Shown here: positions 43,510-53,997 of the stretch, in pieces
How positions within the stretch are numbered: the first letter of the stretch is position 1
How the letters are laid out: every line of letters begins with the position of its first letter
Assembly: GCF_020923435.1 (NCBI RefSeq)
Contig: NZ_CP087263.1
Location: 4,235,970-4,299,969 of the forward strand
DNA length: 64,000 nucleotides
From: Brevibacillus humidisoli
GTDB lineage: Bacteria; Bacillota; Bacilli; Brevibacillales; Brevibacillaceae
Direction: 5' to 3'
Notes under the pieces: generated by a model
The model's database searches: none
Told to the model about the DNA's origin: nothing
What the model saw: the letters and a program-made list of their open reading frames with translations, nothing else
Translations under genes and position numbers: made by a program

Positions 43510-44667
43510 CTAGGAATGAAACGCTGCAGCAATCTCTCTCATCGCCTTGACAAACTGCTCTACGTCCTGTTCCGTATTAAACACCCCAAAACTAACGCGT
43601 ACCGCCCCCTGGTTGATCGTTCCGGCTGTTTCATGACCCAGTGGTGTACAGTGATACCCTGCTCTGGTAGCAATGCCGTACTGCTGATCCAAGATAAATG
43701 AAACTTCCGAGGCGTCAGCACCGCTTACATTACAGGCAACCACACCGACTCTCTCAACAGACAAATCAGGCCCATACACTTCAACACCCGGAATCTCTTG
43801 CAGCAGTTGAAGTGTCTTTTTGGCAAGCCCCCAATCATGGCGTTGGATATTCTCTACTCCTTTTTCCATGACAAACTCGACACCTGCCAGCAAGCCGGCC
43901 AATCCAACCGTATTTACTGTTCCTGATTCAAAGCGGTCAGGTCTGGTCGTAGGTTGATCAACAGCTTCAGATTGACTGCCCGTCCCACCATGAATCAACG
44001 GATCAAGTTCGATCTCAGCTCTTACGTACAATCCCCCTGTTCCCTGTGGACCGTACAAACCTTTGTGTCCAGGGAAGGCCAGCATATCAATTCCCATCGT
44101 TTCCACATTGATCGGCAATATTCCAGCAGTTTGGGAAACATCAACGAGGAAAGCAATTCCATTTGCACGCGCTACGGCTCCTATCTCAGCGATCGGCAGG
44201 ATCAATCCTGTTAGATTGGATGCGTGGCTTGTTACAATCAGCTTCGTATCAGGGCGAATCGCTTTGGCGAAATCCTCCGCGTAAAAAAGCTGATCCTCAC
44301 GCGGCTGTACGTAGCTGATCTCAACCTGCTTTTCCCGGCGCAGATACTCCAACGGTCTGCGTACTGAGTTGTGTTCGATAGAGGAAGTGATCACATGATC
44401 ACCCGCTTTAAGAAATCCTTTGATGGCTTGATTTAAGGCTTGCGTAGCATTCAAGTAAAAAAAGAGGTCATTCGGGTTCTTGATCCCAAACAACCGTGAA
44501 ACCTGCATGCGTGTCCGAAACAGTGTTTTGCTCGCTTTCATCGCTAGGGCATGGCCGCCTCTGCCGGGGTTTGCAGCATACTGATCAATCACTTCGGCCA
44601 TCATTTCTTTGACTCGGGGAGGCTTCGGCCAGGTTGTGGCGGCATTATCCAGATAAATCACCTGCAT
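43510..44667 (-). CDS. Cysteine-desulfurase-like class V aminotransferase
   Basis: 385 residues. PLP enzyme: opening IYLDNAATTWPKP, SIEHNSVRRPL, DVSQTAGILPINVE (Asp binding the PLP ring), and Schiff-base Lys in FPGHKGLYGPQGTGG. C-terminal SFGVFNTEQDVEQFV. It belongs to the group separate from NifS/SufS often found near DUF3343 and selenium genes. It would remove S (or Se) from cysteine (or selenocysteine). The ATG at 44667 has AAAGGAGGG. It lies 21 nt downstream of spo0J. Confidence 0.9.
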   Translation of the reverse strand: MQVIYLDNAATTWPKPPRVKEMMAEVIDQYAANPGRGGHALAMKASKTLFRTRMQVSRLFGIKNPNDLFFYLNATQALNQAIKGFLKAGDHVITSSIEHNSVRRPLEYLRREKQVEISYVQPREDQLFYAEDFAKAIRPDTKLIVTSHASNLTGLILPIAEIGAVARANGIAFLVDVSQTAGILPINVETMGIDMLAFPGHKGLYGPQGTGGLYVRAEIELDPLIHGGTGSQSEAVDQPTTRPDRFESGTVNTVGLAGLLAGVEFVMEKGVENIQRHDWGLAKKTLQLLQEIPGVEVYGPDLSVERVGVVACNVSGADASEVSFILDQQYGIATRAGYHCTPLGHETAGTINQGAVRVSFGVFNTEQDVEQFVKAMREIAAAFHS

Positions 44668-44688
44668 GTTTTTCCCTCCTTTTCTCTC

Positions 44689-45534
44689 TCAACTTTCAAG
44701 AAGTTCCAATATGCGCTCCAAGTCATCGTTGGAGTAAAATTCTATCTCAATCTTCCCTTTTCTCGCCCCGGTTCTAATCTGCACCAATGTGCCAAAACGA
44801 GAGCGGAGCCGTTCTTCCATCTGATGTATCATAGGTTCTTTTTTGACTGGCTTTTTCCCTTTTCCTTTTGTTTCACGTGAAACACTCAACTCTTTAACGA
44901 TCTCTTCCAGTTGACGTACACTTAACTCCTGCTTGATCACATCATTGGCTAACTGCCATTGCAGATCATGATTTTCGACAGGGAGAATCGCTCTGGCATG
45001 CCCCATCGAGAGTGCAGAAGTGGATACCAGTTTGCGGATTCGTTCCGGCAAATGGAGCAAACGGAGCATATTGGCTACATGTGGGCGGCTCTTGCCCACT
45101 TTTTGTGCCAATTCATCCTGCGTATAGGAGCAGTGATCAATTAGCTTTTGATAGGCCTCCGCCTCTTCGATCGGATTGAGATTCTCTCGCTGCAGATTCT
45201 CGATCAAGGCGATTTCCATTAACTGCTGATCGCTATACGTTTTAATCACGACAGGCACAGTTGCCAGGCCGGCCTCTTTGGCAGCACGCAGTCTGCGTTC
45301 CCCTGCCACCAGTTCATAACCCTTTATGCTTTTGCGAACGATCAAGGGTTGAATAATCCCATGCTCTTTAATCGACTCGGCTAGTTCCTGAAGTGCTTCC
45401 GGATCGAATTCCTTACGGGGTTGGTAGGGGTTGGGGCGAATTTCCGCCACTGCTACTTCCGTAACCTGGTCCCCCTCTTCCAGAATATTGGGTGGAATTA
45501 ATGCACTTAATCCTTTGCCCAATCGTTTGCTCAT
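44689..45534 (-). CDS. spo0J: Chromosome partitioning CTPase Spo0J (ParB)
   Basis: 281 residues. ParB N-domain with the CTP-binding boxes NPYQPRK and GYELVAGERRLRAAKEAGL and [51 protein letters not shown]. It loads on parS, slides as a clamp and recruits SMC. The gene itself contains a perfect parS (44869-44884). Its ATG overlaps the soj stop by 4 bp. Confidence 0.97.
   Translation of the reverse strand: MSKRLGKGLSALIPPNILEEGDQVTEVAVAEIRPNPYQPRKEFDPEALQELAESIKEHGIIQPLIVRKSIKGYELVAGERRLRAAKEAGLATVPVVIKTYSDQQLMEIALIENLQRENLNPIEEAEAYQKLIDHCSYTQDELAQKVGKSRPHVANMLRLLHLPERIRKLVSTSALSMGHARAILPVENHDLQWQLANDVIKQELSVRQLEEIVKELSVSRETKGKGKKPVKKEPMIHQMEERLRSRFGTLVQIRTGARKGKIEIEFYSNDDLERILELLES
44869..44884. 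promoter_or_regulatory. parS site inside spo0J
   Basis: Perfect palindrome TGTTTCACGTGAAACA, the consensus binding site of Spo0J/ParB. Confidence 0.97.
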
Positions 45535-46289
45535 ATCCCGACCACTTCCTTTGCCAAATCGGTATACACTTCTGCTCCTCTGGAACGGGGATCATAACTG
45601 ATGATCGCTTGTCCATGGGAAGGTGCCTCACTTAATCTCACATTACGCGGGATAATGGTGCGGTACACTTTTTCCTGGAAGTATTTCTTTACCTCCTCAA
45701 TTACTTGTATTCCCAGATTTGTTCGCGCATCCAACATGGTTAGCAGGACACCCTCAATAGCCAGCGAAGAGTTGAGGTGTTTTTGTACCAGCCGAATCGT
45801 ATTTAATAATTGACTTAACCCTTCCAAAGCATAGAATTCACACTGAATCGGGATGAGTACGGAATCTGATGCGGTGAGGGAGTTGACGGTTAAAATGCCC
45901 AGTGATGGAGGACAATCAATAATCACGTAGTCAAATTTATCCTTGATCACTTCCAACGCTTTCTTCAGCCTGACCTCTCGAGACAGTGTAGGCACTAGCT
46001 CAATTTCTGCTCCGGCCAGTTGGATGGTTGCAGGAATAATGTTCAACCCTTCTACCCCGGTAGGCAAAGTAGTTTCCAAGGGATTGATATCATTGATCAA
46101 AACATCGTAAATACAGTAGCGGACATCTGCTTTATTTACGCCAATTCCGCTCGTTGCGTTTCCCTGCGGATCAATATCGACAAGCAGTACTTTTTTTCCC
46201 AGAGAAGCAAGGCACGCACTTAGATTAACTGCTGTTGTCGTCTTGCCTACGCCACCTTTCTGATTTGCAACCGCAATAACTTTCCCCAA
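45531..46289 (-). CDS. soj: Chromosome partitioning ATPase Soj (ParA)
   Basis: 252 residues from a TTG at 46289, giving MGKVIAVANQKGGVGKTTT as in Bacillus Soj; GAGGTG lies 6 nt upstream. The frame to 46343 is possible but lacks a clear site. Deviant Walker A KGGVGKTT, Walker B YVIIDCPPSLG. Soj moves origins with Spo0J and also modulates DnaA at oriC. Confidence 0.96.
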   Translation of the reverse strand: MGKVIAVANQKGGVGKTTTAVNLSACLASLGKKVLLVDIDPQGNATSGIGVNKADVRYCIYDVLINDINPLETTLPTGVEGLNIIPATIQLAGAEIELVPTLSREVRLKKALEVIKDKFDYVIIDCPPSLGILTVNSLTASDSVLIPIQCEFYALEGLSQLLNTIRLVQKHLNSSLAIEGVLLTMLDARTNLGIQVIEEVKKYFQEKVYRTIIPRNVRLSEAPSHGQAIISYDPRSRGAEVYTDLAKEVVGI

Positions 46290-46421
46290 CTTCTCCACCT
46301 CGTTTACAAAATCTGCCCCACCTATCAGGATGCGTATCAACACCCGGCTCTATTTTACATCAATCATATCCGAAAAAGTAGCATGATACTCTGCCATCAG
46401 CGCACCGTACAGATTACCCCG

Positions 46422-46453
46422 GAAGAAAAAGAAATGCGGCGGAGTTCGCCGCA
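46422..46453 (-). terminator. Probable terminator of noc
   Basis: TGCGGCG-GAGTT-CGCCGCA. The minus-strand tail is TTTCTTTTTCTTCC. It is 108 bp after the noc stop. Confidence 0.7.
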
Positions 46454-46560
46454 GCAGGGAGTACCCTCATACAGGCACAAATGAGCAGCTCCCTATATAC
46501 ATACCATATCTCTTTTGCAGCCGATCAATGGGTAAATGGAACCGAATGTCCGTCTCAGGA

Positions 46561-47406
46561 TCAGGTTTCTTTCCGCTTCGGTATCCGGATGGTAAACTGA
46601 TAGTACTCCTCATGATCCTCTTCATCGGTTTCCACAGCCAAACCTGTCTTCAGGACCATATCAATCGATTGCCGAAACGTATTGATCGCAATGCGCGCAT
46701 CACGGGAAAATGCTTTGAGGCGCGGCTTCCGCTCTTTCTGTTCCGGTTGATCTTTGGACTCCAACAGCTGCTTGACCCGTTGTTCCGTCTGCTTTACGTT
46801 CCAGTCTCGTTCCAGTATATCTTGCAGTGTGCGCAACTGCAGTTCTCCATCTTTCAACGGGATCAGAGCTCGTGCGTGGCGCTCCGTAATAGCGCGGCTT
46901 GCCAACGCGTCTTGAATCGGCTGTGGCAGATTCAGCAGGCGCAATTTGTTGGCGACCGTAGATTGCCCCTTGCCCAGTCGCTGTGCCAGACTCTCCTGTG
47001 TCAGATTGTGCAGTTCGATCAATTTCTGGTAAGCCAATGCCTCTTCGATTGCCGTCAAGCCTTCCCGCTGCAGGTTCTCAATGAGTGCAATCGAAGCTGT
47101 TTGCGTATCGTTAAATTCTTTTATAATCGCAGGGATACGCTCCATGCCCAACTTTTTCGTTGCCCGCCACCTGCGTTCCCCGGCGATCAGTTCGAATCGA
47201 TTGTCGCGAATGCGTACCACGATAGGCTGGATCAAGCCGTGTGTCCGAATCGTCTGACACAACTCTTCCAACTTTTCATCGTCAAAGATCGTTCGAGGTT
47301 GATAGGGATTAGGCACTATCTCATCAACAGGTATTTGTCGTATTTCTTCGTTCTCCGCCTTATCCGAAAAACCGAACAAGCGAGAAAACTGATCTTTCAC
47401 GGCCAT
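46561..47406 (-). CDS. noc: Nucleoid occlusion protein Noc
   Basis: 281 residues. ParB-like domain ([40 protein letters not shown]) and HTH ([25 protein letters not shown]). The N-terminal [13 protein letters not shown] is an amphipathic helix like the membrane-targeting helix of Noc, which separates it from Spo0J. It stops Z-ring assembly over the chromosome. Located upstream of soj and spo0J as in B. subtilis. Confidence 0.95.
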   Translation of the reverse strand: MAVKDQFSRLFGFSDKAENEEIRQIPVDEIVPNPYQPRTIFDDEKLEELCQTIRTHGLIQPIVVRIRDNRFELIAGERRWRATKKLGMERIPAIIKEFNDTQTASIALIENLQREGLTAIEEALAYQKLIELHNLTQESLAQRLGKGQSTVANKLRLLNLPQPIQDALASRAITERHARALIPLKDGELQLRTLQDILERDWNVKQTEQRVKQLLESKDQPEQKERKPRLKAFSRDARIAINTFRQSIDMVLKTGLAVETDEEDHEEYYQFTIRIPKRKET

Positions 47407-47728
47407 ACCAAATCCCCCACTTCTAAACGTTCCATCTGAAAGAAATTATTCTGCATTTGACGATTAATTCCTTCTCTTAAAATGTGTCGGTAAACAATCA
47501 CCGTTGATAAAGTGCAATCGATATATGAAGTATGAACTTGAGAAACTTGTATTCTTTTACGACTTTTTCTTATGTGCTTTCAATGGAAAGTGAAGAACTC
47601 GATCTATCCGCCTCCAGCAATCGAAAGAAAGCTCGTTCTGCCTACGCCTCATCTCATCTGAAAACCCCTACTGCTCTCCATTACCCGTCAACGAGAAAAC
47701 AAGCCCGGTTGGCGTACAGCTGAACAAT

Positions 47729-47744
47729 TGTTTCACGTGAAACA
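47729..47744. promoter_or_regulatory. parS site between noc and mgtC-like gene
   Basis: Second perfect TGTTTCACGTGAAACA, 16 bp from the end of the MgtC-like gene. The rest of the 47407-47760 gap holds the noc promoter region and no supported gene. Confidence 0.97.
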
Positions 47745-47760
47745 TCCGTCTTCGTTTGCT

Positions 47761-48306
47761 TCACGATCCACCTGGCTGCTGTTTCTTTTTCTGACCTTCT
47801 TCTTTGGCCACATCCCCTTCCTCATCCTCATCATCTATGTAAAAGGAAAAAAACCGAGGGAACAGACGGTGAAAGTCAAGTGTCAAGTATGCGAAGAAGG
47901 CTGCGATGATCGCTGTTACATACATCCCTGCACTAAACAACAAACCGATCGCCGATGCCACCCACATCCCTGCAGCTGTGGTCAACCCTTTCACTTCTCC
48001 ATTATACTTCAAGATAGCGCCCGCTCCCAGAAAACCCATTCCGGTGACTACTTGAGCTGCCACCCGCCCCGGATCATTGTTTACACCAGTTGAAGAAAAG
48101 CCATAGATCGAAGCAAGCCCAAATAAACAGGATCCAAAGCAAACCAAACTATAAGTCCGAAATCCGGCAGCCTTTTGACGGTGTACATCCCGATAAAACC
48201 ATTCTCGTTCCAGTCCCATAATAGCCCCAGCGATAAAAGCGAGGGTTAGTCGCAGCAAGATCGTCGGCAATTCCGGCGGAAAAAAGGTCTCAAATAATGA
48301 GTTCAT
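47761..48306 (-). CDS. MgtC/SapB-family membrane protein
   Basis: 181 residues from the ATG at 48306 (GAGAGGGG upstream; TTG at 48336 disfavoured). Five hydrophobic segments. RLTLAFIAGAIMGLEREW and KAAGFRTYSLVCFGSCLFGLASI, then GMGFLGAGAILK and GLTTAAGMWVASAIGL, are the MgtC core. The tail is acidic then basic (DDEDEEGD to GQKKKQQ). Family members act in Mg2+ limitation and membrane potential control. It interrupts the usual noc-rsmG spacing. Confidence 0.92.
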   Translation of the reverse strand: MNSLFETFFPPELPTILLRLTLAFIAGAIMGLEREWFYRDVHRQKAAGFRTYSLVCFGSCLFGLASIYGFSSTGVNNDPGRVAAQVVTGMGFLGAGAILKYNGEVKGLTTAAGMWVASAIGLLFSAGMYVTAIIAAFFAYLTLDFHRLFPRFFSFYIDDEDEEGDVAKEEGQKKKQQPGGS

Positions 48307-48720
48307 GTGGTCTCTACCCCTCTCAAGTAACTCCAAAAGAGTGTATCAGTTAGACCGTAGACAAGGGAAAAGCATGGATCAGAGCATCCCATTTGCTTCT
48401 GCTCACTTCGTTGCCAACTTCCGATAAGCGTAATGGTGGCCCACTCCGCCTGCACAAAGCAACGAGTGCTAAGGCATCTTTCTACAATTGGCTGCGCCTG
48501 AAAGCCACTACTTTGTACAGACTTTGCTTGACTGGCTCGAAAAAAAACCATTCCGCTGCAAGGGGACACTCTCCTGCCATAACCTGGTTTTGTCTACACA
48601 CTGTATCAGTATCTATATGCCGTTAAAACCTGCTTCCTGCTTAAAAATGGGAAGAAACTCTTCTATGAATATTGTTTTCGGGAGATACAATTTCCTTAGG
48701 CATACCCTGTCTCATCTGGT
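48307..48720. other. Gene-free gap between rsmG and MgtC-like gene
   Basis: 414 bp. Frames at 48303-48569 (minus) and 48488-49042 (plus) look like noise: no ribosome binding site, wrong residue mix. Should contain the MgtC-like promoter and the rsmG 3' end; I see no T-tailed hairpin. Confidence 0.4.
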
Positions 48721-49437
48721 TCAGCAGAGGGGCTTTTTTGCAGGAATTCCCGCCTTTCGCGGATATGTTTTGGCAGTAGACGCCACTTTTTCTATGATGA
48801 TGATATTCCGCTCTCCTGCATCGTCTGGAAGCTCAAACGATTCTACCTTGACCGTTTTGCCGCCAAGTGTCTTGATTGCCTTTTTTGCCTCATTCATTTC
48901 AAGCGACACATTGGCCCCTTTCATCGCCAAAAAATGTCCGTCTACCCGTACAAAGGGCAAACAGTATTCTGCGAGGATGTTCAACCGGGCCACCGCACGT
49001 CCTGTCACTAGATCAAACGACTCACGCAGTTGCGGGTTTTGACCGGCATCCTCAGCACGGGCGTGAACCATTGTCACTCCGTCCAAACCTAGTTCTTTTG
49101 CCAAATGTTCCAAAAATCCGATTCGCTTTTGCAGGGAATCGACGATCGTGACACGCAAATGCGGAAAACAGATTTTCAGCGGCAGACTGGGAAACCCTGC
49201 TCCAGCCCCGATGTCTGCCACTGTCGTAACGTTCGCAAATGAGAAATAAAAAGCAGCTGTGATGGAATCGTAAAAGTGTTTCAGGTACACCTCATCCTCA
49301 GCCGTGATCGCTGTCAAGTTCATCCTCTCGTTCCACTCGACAAGTAGACGGTAGTACGTGTTGAACTGTTCCAATTGAGACGGTGCAAGCGAGATTCCTT
49401 GTTCAGCTAGTCGTGGCGCAAATTGTTCTTTTCCCAT
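48721..49437 (-). CDS. rsmG: 16S rRNA (guanine-527-N7)-methyltransferase RsmG
   Basis: 238 residues from the ATG at 49437 (AAGGAG 7 nt upstream; the ATG at 49440 is equally possible, the frame to 49506 is not). AdoMet loop ADIGAGAGFPSLPLKI, then VDSLQKRIGFLEHL, RAEDAGQ and TGRAVARL are the RsmG motifs. Conserved end YPRKAGIPAKKPL. It lies 28 nt downstream of mnmG. Confidence 0.97.
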   Translation of the reverse strand: MGKEQFAPRLAEQGISLAPSQLEQFNTYYRLLVEWNERMNLTAITAEDEVYLKHFYDSITAAFYFSFANVTTVADIGAGAGFPSLPLKICFPHLRVTIVDSLQKRIGFLEHLAKELGLDGVTMVHARAEDAGQNPQLRESFDLVTGRAVARLNILAEYCLPFVRVDGHFLAMKGANVSLEMNEAKKAIKTLGGKTVKVESFELPDDAGERNIIIIEKVASTAKTYPRKAGIPAKKPLC

Positions 49438-49465
49438 CATGCCTCTCCTTGTGCCTCTTGCCTGA

Positions 49466-51367
49466 TTACTCAGCTTTGCTGGCAACAACGCGGTTATAGT
49501 GTTCAAGGTAGATCATCAACACCGAGATATCAGCCGGATTGACGCCTGAGATCCGCGATGCCTGACCGATGTTCAGCGGTCTGATCTGATTCATCTTTTC
49601 GCGTGCTTCCTTGGACATGCCGCTGATCTCATTGTAGTCGATGTCCTCCGGGATTTGTTTCTCTTCCACTTTCCTCATTTTCTCCACTTGCTGCAGGGAT
49701 TTGCGAATATATCCATCGTATTTGATCTGGATTTCCACTTGTTCTGCTACCTCTTCCGGTATCTCTGTCGGTGGTGGAGAGATGCGCTGGATATGCTGAT
49801 AGGTCATCTCTGGACGACGAAGCAGTTGGGCAAGTTCGATCACTTCGGTCAATTCCGGTGTTCCCGCCTCCCGCAACACTTCCTGTACCAGCGGGTTGTC
49901 AGGTCGAACGCGAATGTTTAAGATCCGTTCTTTTTCCTGCTGGATCATCTCCCGCTTGCGAGCAAAACGAGCATACCGTTCTTCACTAATCAAACCGATC
50001 TCATATCCGATATCGGTTAACCGAAGATCAGCATTATCGTGACGCAACAGCAGACGGTACTCCGCCCGTGAGGTGAGCAGTCGATACGGTTCATTGGTTC
50101 CCTTGGTAACCAAATCATCGATTAATACTCCGATGTATGCCTGCTCGCGTCCCAAAATAACCGCTGGTTTCCCCTGCACCTTGCGTGCAGCATTGATTCC
50201 GGCCATCAAGCCCTGACCAGCGGCTTCTTCATATCCAGATGTTCCGTTGATCTGGCCAGCCGTAAACAGCCCTTCGATCCGCTTTGTTTCCAGTGATGGC
50301 CATAGCTGTGTCGGAACGATCGCATCGTACTCGATCGCGTAACCCGGCCGCATCATCTCTACCTGTCCCATCCCACTCATCGTGCGCAGCATCGATAGCT
50401 GGACGTCTTCCGGAAGGCTAGTGGAGAGCCCTTGCACGTACATTTCTTCTGTCTCCCGCCCTTCCGGCTCCAAAAATACCTGGTGACGTGGCTTGTCGCT
50501 AAATCGAACCACTTTGTCTTCAATCGAAGGACAATAGCGCGGCCCCGTCCCCTCGATAATACCGGAATACATCGGGGCACGATGCAGATTGCTGTTAATC
50601 ATTTCATGAGTCTGCTCATTGGTGTAGGTCAGCCAACAGGGTAGCTGATCCATGATAAACTGCGTCGTCTCGTAGGAAAAGGCGCGAGGGACGGGATCGC
50701 CCGGCTGGATCTCCATCTGGGAAAAATCAACGGTGCTTTTGTGAACGCGTGGCGGTGTTCCCGTCTTGAAGCGAACCATCTCAAACCCAAGTTCCATCAG
50801 GTGATGAGCCAATCGTACCGAAGGCCGCATATTGTTTGGGCCACTCTCATACTGCAAATCACCAAGAATAATTTTTCCGCGCAGATAGGTACCGGTGGTC
50901 AAGACCACCGCTTTTGCCTGATAACGAGCACCGGTCTGCGTAATGACTCCTTCGCAAATCCCGTTATTCACAATCAATTCCTCTACCATCGCCTGGCGCA
51001 TGATGAGATTGGGGGTATGCTCAATCGTCTGCTTCATCGTCTGGGAATATGCGTGCTTGTCAGCCTGGGCCCGCAGCGCGTGAACGGCCGGCCCCTTGCC
51101 GGTATTGAGCATGCGCATCTGAATATGGGTCTTGTCCGTATTCCGACCCATTTCCCCGCCCAGCGCGTCAATCTCACGAACGACGTGACCCTTGGCCGGT
51201 CCACCAACCGAGGGGTTGCAGGGCATGTACGCAACCGCATCCAGGTTAATGGTTAACAGGAGCGTACTGCAGCCCATCCGCGCCGCTGCCAGTGCCGATT
51301 CGCAGCCGGCGTGTCCGGCGCCAATCACAATCACGTCGAACGAACCAGCATCATATGTTGATTTCAT
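49466..51367 (-). CDS. mnmG: tRNA uridine 5-carboxymethylaminomethyl modification enzyme MnmG (GidA)
   Basis: 633 residues, full length. FAD fold [19 protein letters not shown], then [21 protein letters not shown] with the catalytic Cys loop (MPCNPS), and [21 protein letters not shown]. Together with MnmE it builds cmnm5U at the tRNA wobble position. The ATG at 51367 has AGGAGGG. It lies 11 nt after mnmE. Confidence 0.98.
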   Translation of the reverse strand: MKSTYDAGSFDVIVIGAGHAGCESALAAARMGCSTLLLTINLDAVAYMPCNPSVGGPAKGHVVREIDALGGEMGRNTDKTHIQMRMLNTGKGPAVHALRAQADKHAYSQTMKQTIEHTPNLIMRQAMVEELIVNNGICEGVITQTGARYQAKAVVLTTGTYLRGKIILGDLQYESGPNNMRPSVRLAHHLMELGFEMVRFKTGTPPRVHKSTVDFSQMEIQPGDPVPRAFSYETTQFIMDQLPCWLTYTNEQTHEMINSNLHRAPMYSGIIEGTGPRYCPSIEDKVVRFSDKPRHQVFLEPEGRETEEMYVQGLSTSLPEDVQLSMLRTMSGMGQVEMMRPGYAIEYDAIVPTQLWPSLETKRIEGLFTAGQINGTSGYEEAAGQGLMAGINAARKVQGKPAVILGREQAYIGVLIDDLVTKGTNEPYRLLTSRAEYRLLLRHDNADLRLTDIGYEIGLISEERYARFARKREMIQQEKERILNIRVRPDNPLVQEVLREAGTPELTEVIELAQLLRRPEMTYQHIQRISPPPTEIPEEVAEQVEIQIKYDGYIRKSLQQVEKMRKVEEKQIPEDIDYNEISGMSKEAREKMNQIRPLNIGQASRISGVNPADISVLMIYLEHYNRVVASKAE

Positions 51368-51378
51368 TGTTTTCCCTC

Positions 51379-52755
51379 CTATTTTCCCAGACAGAACTGG
51401 GAAAAGATCTGGTCTATCAAATCCTCCCCTACACTTTCACCGATCACTTCGCCTAACAGCTCCCACGCACGTTTGATGTCGATCTGAATCATATCGATCG
51501 GCATCCGATCTTCAATTCCGGCGATCGCATCGTCGATCGCCCGGCGTGCTTCCCGCAAAAGGTGAATATGACGGGCATTGCTCACGTAAGTATAGTCGTC
51601 TTGCTGCACGACACCGCTAAAGAACAAGCGGGCAATCGCTTCCTCCAACTGTTCGATACCCGTTTGATCCTTCACAGAGGTCAAGATGATCGGCTGCTCT
51701 GCAAAGCGCTGTTTTACTTCCTCCATCTCCAAACGCTGCGGCAGATCGGTTTTGTTGACGATCACGATGACCGGTAACCCTTGAACCGCCTCAAACAGCT
51801 GGTAGTCGTCTTTCTGCAACGGTTCATTATAGTTCAGCACCAACAGGACCAGATCAGCCTGCTGCAGAATCTTCCTCGACTTGTCTACGCCGATGCGCTC
51901 CACGATATCTTCTGTTTCCCGGATGCCGGCCGTATCGACCAATCGCAGCGGCACACCGCGGACATTGACGTATTCCTCGATCACATCTCGCGTCGTCCCG
52001 GCGATTTCAGTAACAATTGCTTTTTCCTCTTGGACGAGGCTATTGAGCAGGGACGACTTTCCTACATTGGGACGTCCGACGATTGCCGTCGATAGCCCCT
52101 CCCGCAAAATCTTGCCCTGCTGTGCAGTGCCCAACAGACGATCGATATCCGTCTTCACCTCTTCACACTTGGTAAGCAGCAGATTTTGCGTAAACTCTTC
52201 CACATCATGTTCCGGGTAATCCAGCGTTACCTCGATATGCGCCATCGCCGACAGCAGATTCTGCCGCAAGGACTGAATCAGTGTGGAGAGTTTCCCCTCT
52301 ACCTGCGAGAGTGCCACCTTCATCGCCCGATCTGTTTTAGACCGGATCAAATCAATGACGGCTTCAGCCTGCGCCAAGTCGATCCGTCCATTTAAAAAGG
52401 CGCGTTTTGTAAACTCTCCTGGTTCAGCCAAGCGGGCACCGGCTTCCAGCAGCAGATCCAGTACCCGTTGAACAGAGACAAACCCACCGTGGCAGTTTAC
52501 CTCCACCACATCCTCTCGAGTAAACGTACGCGGTGCCCTCATCACAGAGACCAGCACTTCCTCTACCAGCTCTCCGCTCTTCGGATCAACCAGCCTGCCG
52601 TAGTGTATGGTGTGTGTATCCACAGTGGATAACAATTCTTTTCCTTGGTATACCTTATCCACAATCGCGATCGAATCAGGACCGCTCACCCGGATGATGG
52701 CGATTCCGCCTTCTCCCATTGGCGTCGCGACTGCGGCAATCGTGTCCATTTCCAA
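51379..52755 (-). CDS. mnmE: tRNA modification GTPase MnmE (TrmE)
   Basis: 458 residues. N-terminal folate-binding domain ([22 protein letters not shown]), helical domain, inserted G domain with [20 protein letters not shown] and NKTD, and the C-terminal FCLGK Cys-Gly-Lys. TTG start at 52755 with GAGGTG 8 nt upstream; an ATG at 52749 is less well spaced. First gene of mnmE-mnmG-rsmG. Confidence 0.97.
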   Translation of the reverse strand: MEMDTIAAVATPMGEGGIAIIRVSGPDSIAIVDKVYQGKELLSTVDTHTIHYGRLVDPKSGELVEEVLVSVMRAPRTFTREDVVEVNCHGGFVSVQRVLDLLLEAGARLAEPGEFTKRAFLNGRIDLAQAEAVIDLIRSKTDRAMKVALSQVEGKLSTLIQSLRQNLLSAMAHIEVTLDYPEHDVEEFTQNLLLTKCEEVKTDIDRLLGTAQQGKILREGLSTAIVGRPNVGKSSLLNSLVQEEKAIVTEIAGTTRDVIEEYVNVRGVPLRLVDTAGIRETEDIVERIGVDKSRKILQQADLVLLVLNYNEPLQKDDYQLFEAVQGLPVIVIVNKTDLPQRLEMEEVKQRFAEQPIILTSVKDQTGIEQLEEAIARLFFSGVVQQDDYTYVSNARHIHLLREARRAIDDAIAGIEDRMPIDMIQIDIKRAWELLGEVIGESVGEDLIDQIFSQFCLGK

Positions 52756-52836
52756 TTGAATGTCACCTCAAATACTCCATTTGGAGTAATCCTCTAACTA
52801 TCTAGCATAACACACTGCCATTTGAAATAACAGGTA

Positions 52837-52867
52837 AATAGAAAAGCAACCTCTCAAAGCAGGTTGC
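52837..52867 (-). terminator. Orphan terminator upstream of mnmE
   Basis: GCAACCT (52846-52852) pairs with AGGTTGC (52861-52867). The minus-strand tail is TTTTCTATTTA. No minus-strand gene precedes it for 1.2 kb. The rest of 52756-53099 holds one consensus DnaA box (52878-52886) and the upstream region of the plus-strand gene. Confidence 0.55.
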
Positions 52868-53099
52868 CGCCATGCACTTATTCACAGTATGTTCCTGAGA
52901 TCGCCAAAAAAACCGACTTATCCACTAATCCACATGTGCAAGCGCCTTAGGAGAAAAGATTCTCCCCTATACGGGATTGTACCGTTCTGTCGGAATTTGA
53001 TACTCTGTTGGTATTGTCGTTCATCTTGGTCGTTCTTGTTCCTTTTCTACCCTCAACCTAGTGGACGTTAGTCATTTTCAATAAAGAGAGGCGAACTAG

Positions 53100-53660
53100 A
53101 TGGATTTACCGAGCAGCAAACAGCTAAAAAAACCACTGCTGCTGATTGTTATGATTTCGCTGCTTCTCCTGCTTGTCTTTCTCGGCTTGTGGATGTTCTT
53201 AAACAGTCAGCTTGGCGAATCGATTGATGAAGAAACGGCACGGGCTGTCTATCTGCAATCCAATCAGTTGATCCGCGATATTTTTGACAAGGATAGCAGA
53301 GATACTTATGAAATGTACATCTCTTCGCCTGTTCAAGAACAAGACAAGAATCGATACCACTGGAACCATACGGTCAAAGAGATCCGCAACGTTCAATTGG
53401 TCCGCATCCTCCCCTACGAACAACAAGAGGAAATCTACAAAGCCAAAAGCTTGTCCGGAGATTCCCCCGAGTTGATCCGGTATGGAACAAAACTGAGGCT
53501 GGAAGTACAGGTCAATGGCACAACAGAGAAAACAGATGCGGAAATCGAATGGATCAAAGAAGATGGACAGCTTCGCTTATACCTGTTGAAGATGCCCGTA
53601 TCATTTGTCCCAATCGTCGGTCCAGTGAAGACCGTATACGGTATTGATAACGAATTGTGA
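53100..53660 (+). CDS. Membrane-anchored protein of unknown function
   Basis: 186 residues. One N-terminal membrane helix (PLLLIVMISLLLLLVFLGLWMFL) and about 150 extracytoplasmic residues that look like two beta-rich halves (KEIRNVQLVRILPYEQQEEIY; RYGTKLRLEVQVNGTTEKTDAEIEWI). No Cys, no known motif. AAAGAGAGG lies upstream of the ATG. It is followed by another small membrane gene and then a terminator, so they form a two-gene plus-strand operon between mnmE and jag. No family recognised. Confidence 0.75.
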   Translation: MDLPSSKQLKKPLLLIVMISLLLLLVFLGLWMFLNSQLGESIDEETARAVYLQSNQLIRDIFDKDSRDTYEMYISSPVQEQDKNRYHWNHTVKEIRNVQLVRILPYEQQEEIYKAKSLSGDSPELIRYGTKLRLEVQVNGTTEKTDAEIEWIKEDGQLRLYLLKMPVSFVPIVGPVKTVYGIDNEL

Positions 53661-53713
53661 TCCCGAAGATCATGTAAACAATGGCCACGGTAACAAAAAG
53701 GGAGGTCTATACC

Positions 53714-53950
53714 ATGGACACACTGTTTGAACTGGTATCTCTAACTGCTATCGTACTGTTCCTCTTATTCCTGGCATCGAAAACGAAAGAAACCCAGCAG
53801 CGTAACCTAGATGCAATGCAGAGAGCAAATGAACTGCGGTCCGAGCAGGTTGAACTGCTGAAAGAAATAAAGGAACGACAAGAACAAGGATTGGCACAAC
53901 AGGAACGGATCCTGGAACACGTAAAGGCGCTAAAAAACAGCAACCGATGA
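53714..53950 (+). CDS. Small membrane protein with coiled coil
   Basis: 78 residues from the ATG at 53714, which has GGGAGG upstream; the frame to 53681 does not. One membrane helix (LFELVSLTAIVLFLLFLA) then a charged coiled coil (KETQQRNLDAMQRANELRSEQVELLKEIKERQ to LEHVKAL). Function unknown; probably co-transcribed with the upstream gene. Confidence 0.7.
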   Translation: MDTLFELVSLTAIVLFLLFLASKTKETQQRNLDAMQRANELRSEQVELLKEIKERQEQGLAQQERILEHVKALKNSNR

Positions 53951-53997
53951 GTTGGTGACCTAATTATGTAAATGGTTGCCCGTTAGGTAAAACAGAA

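Noticed and set aside
48488-49042. Plus-strand ORF opposite rsmG
   Set aside because: Antisense shadow of rsmG; no start signal.
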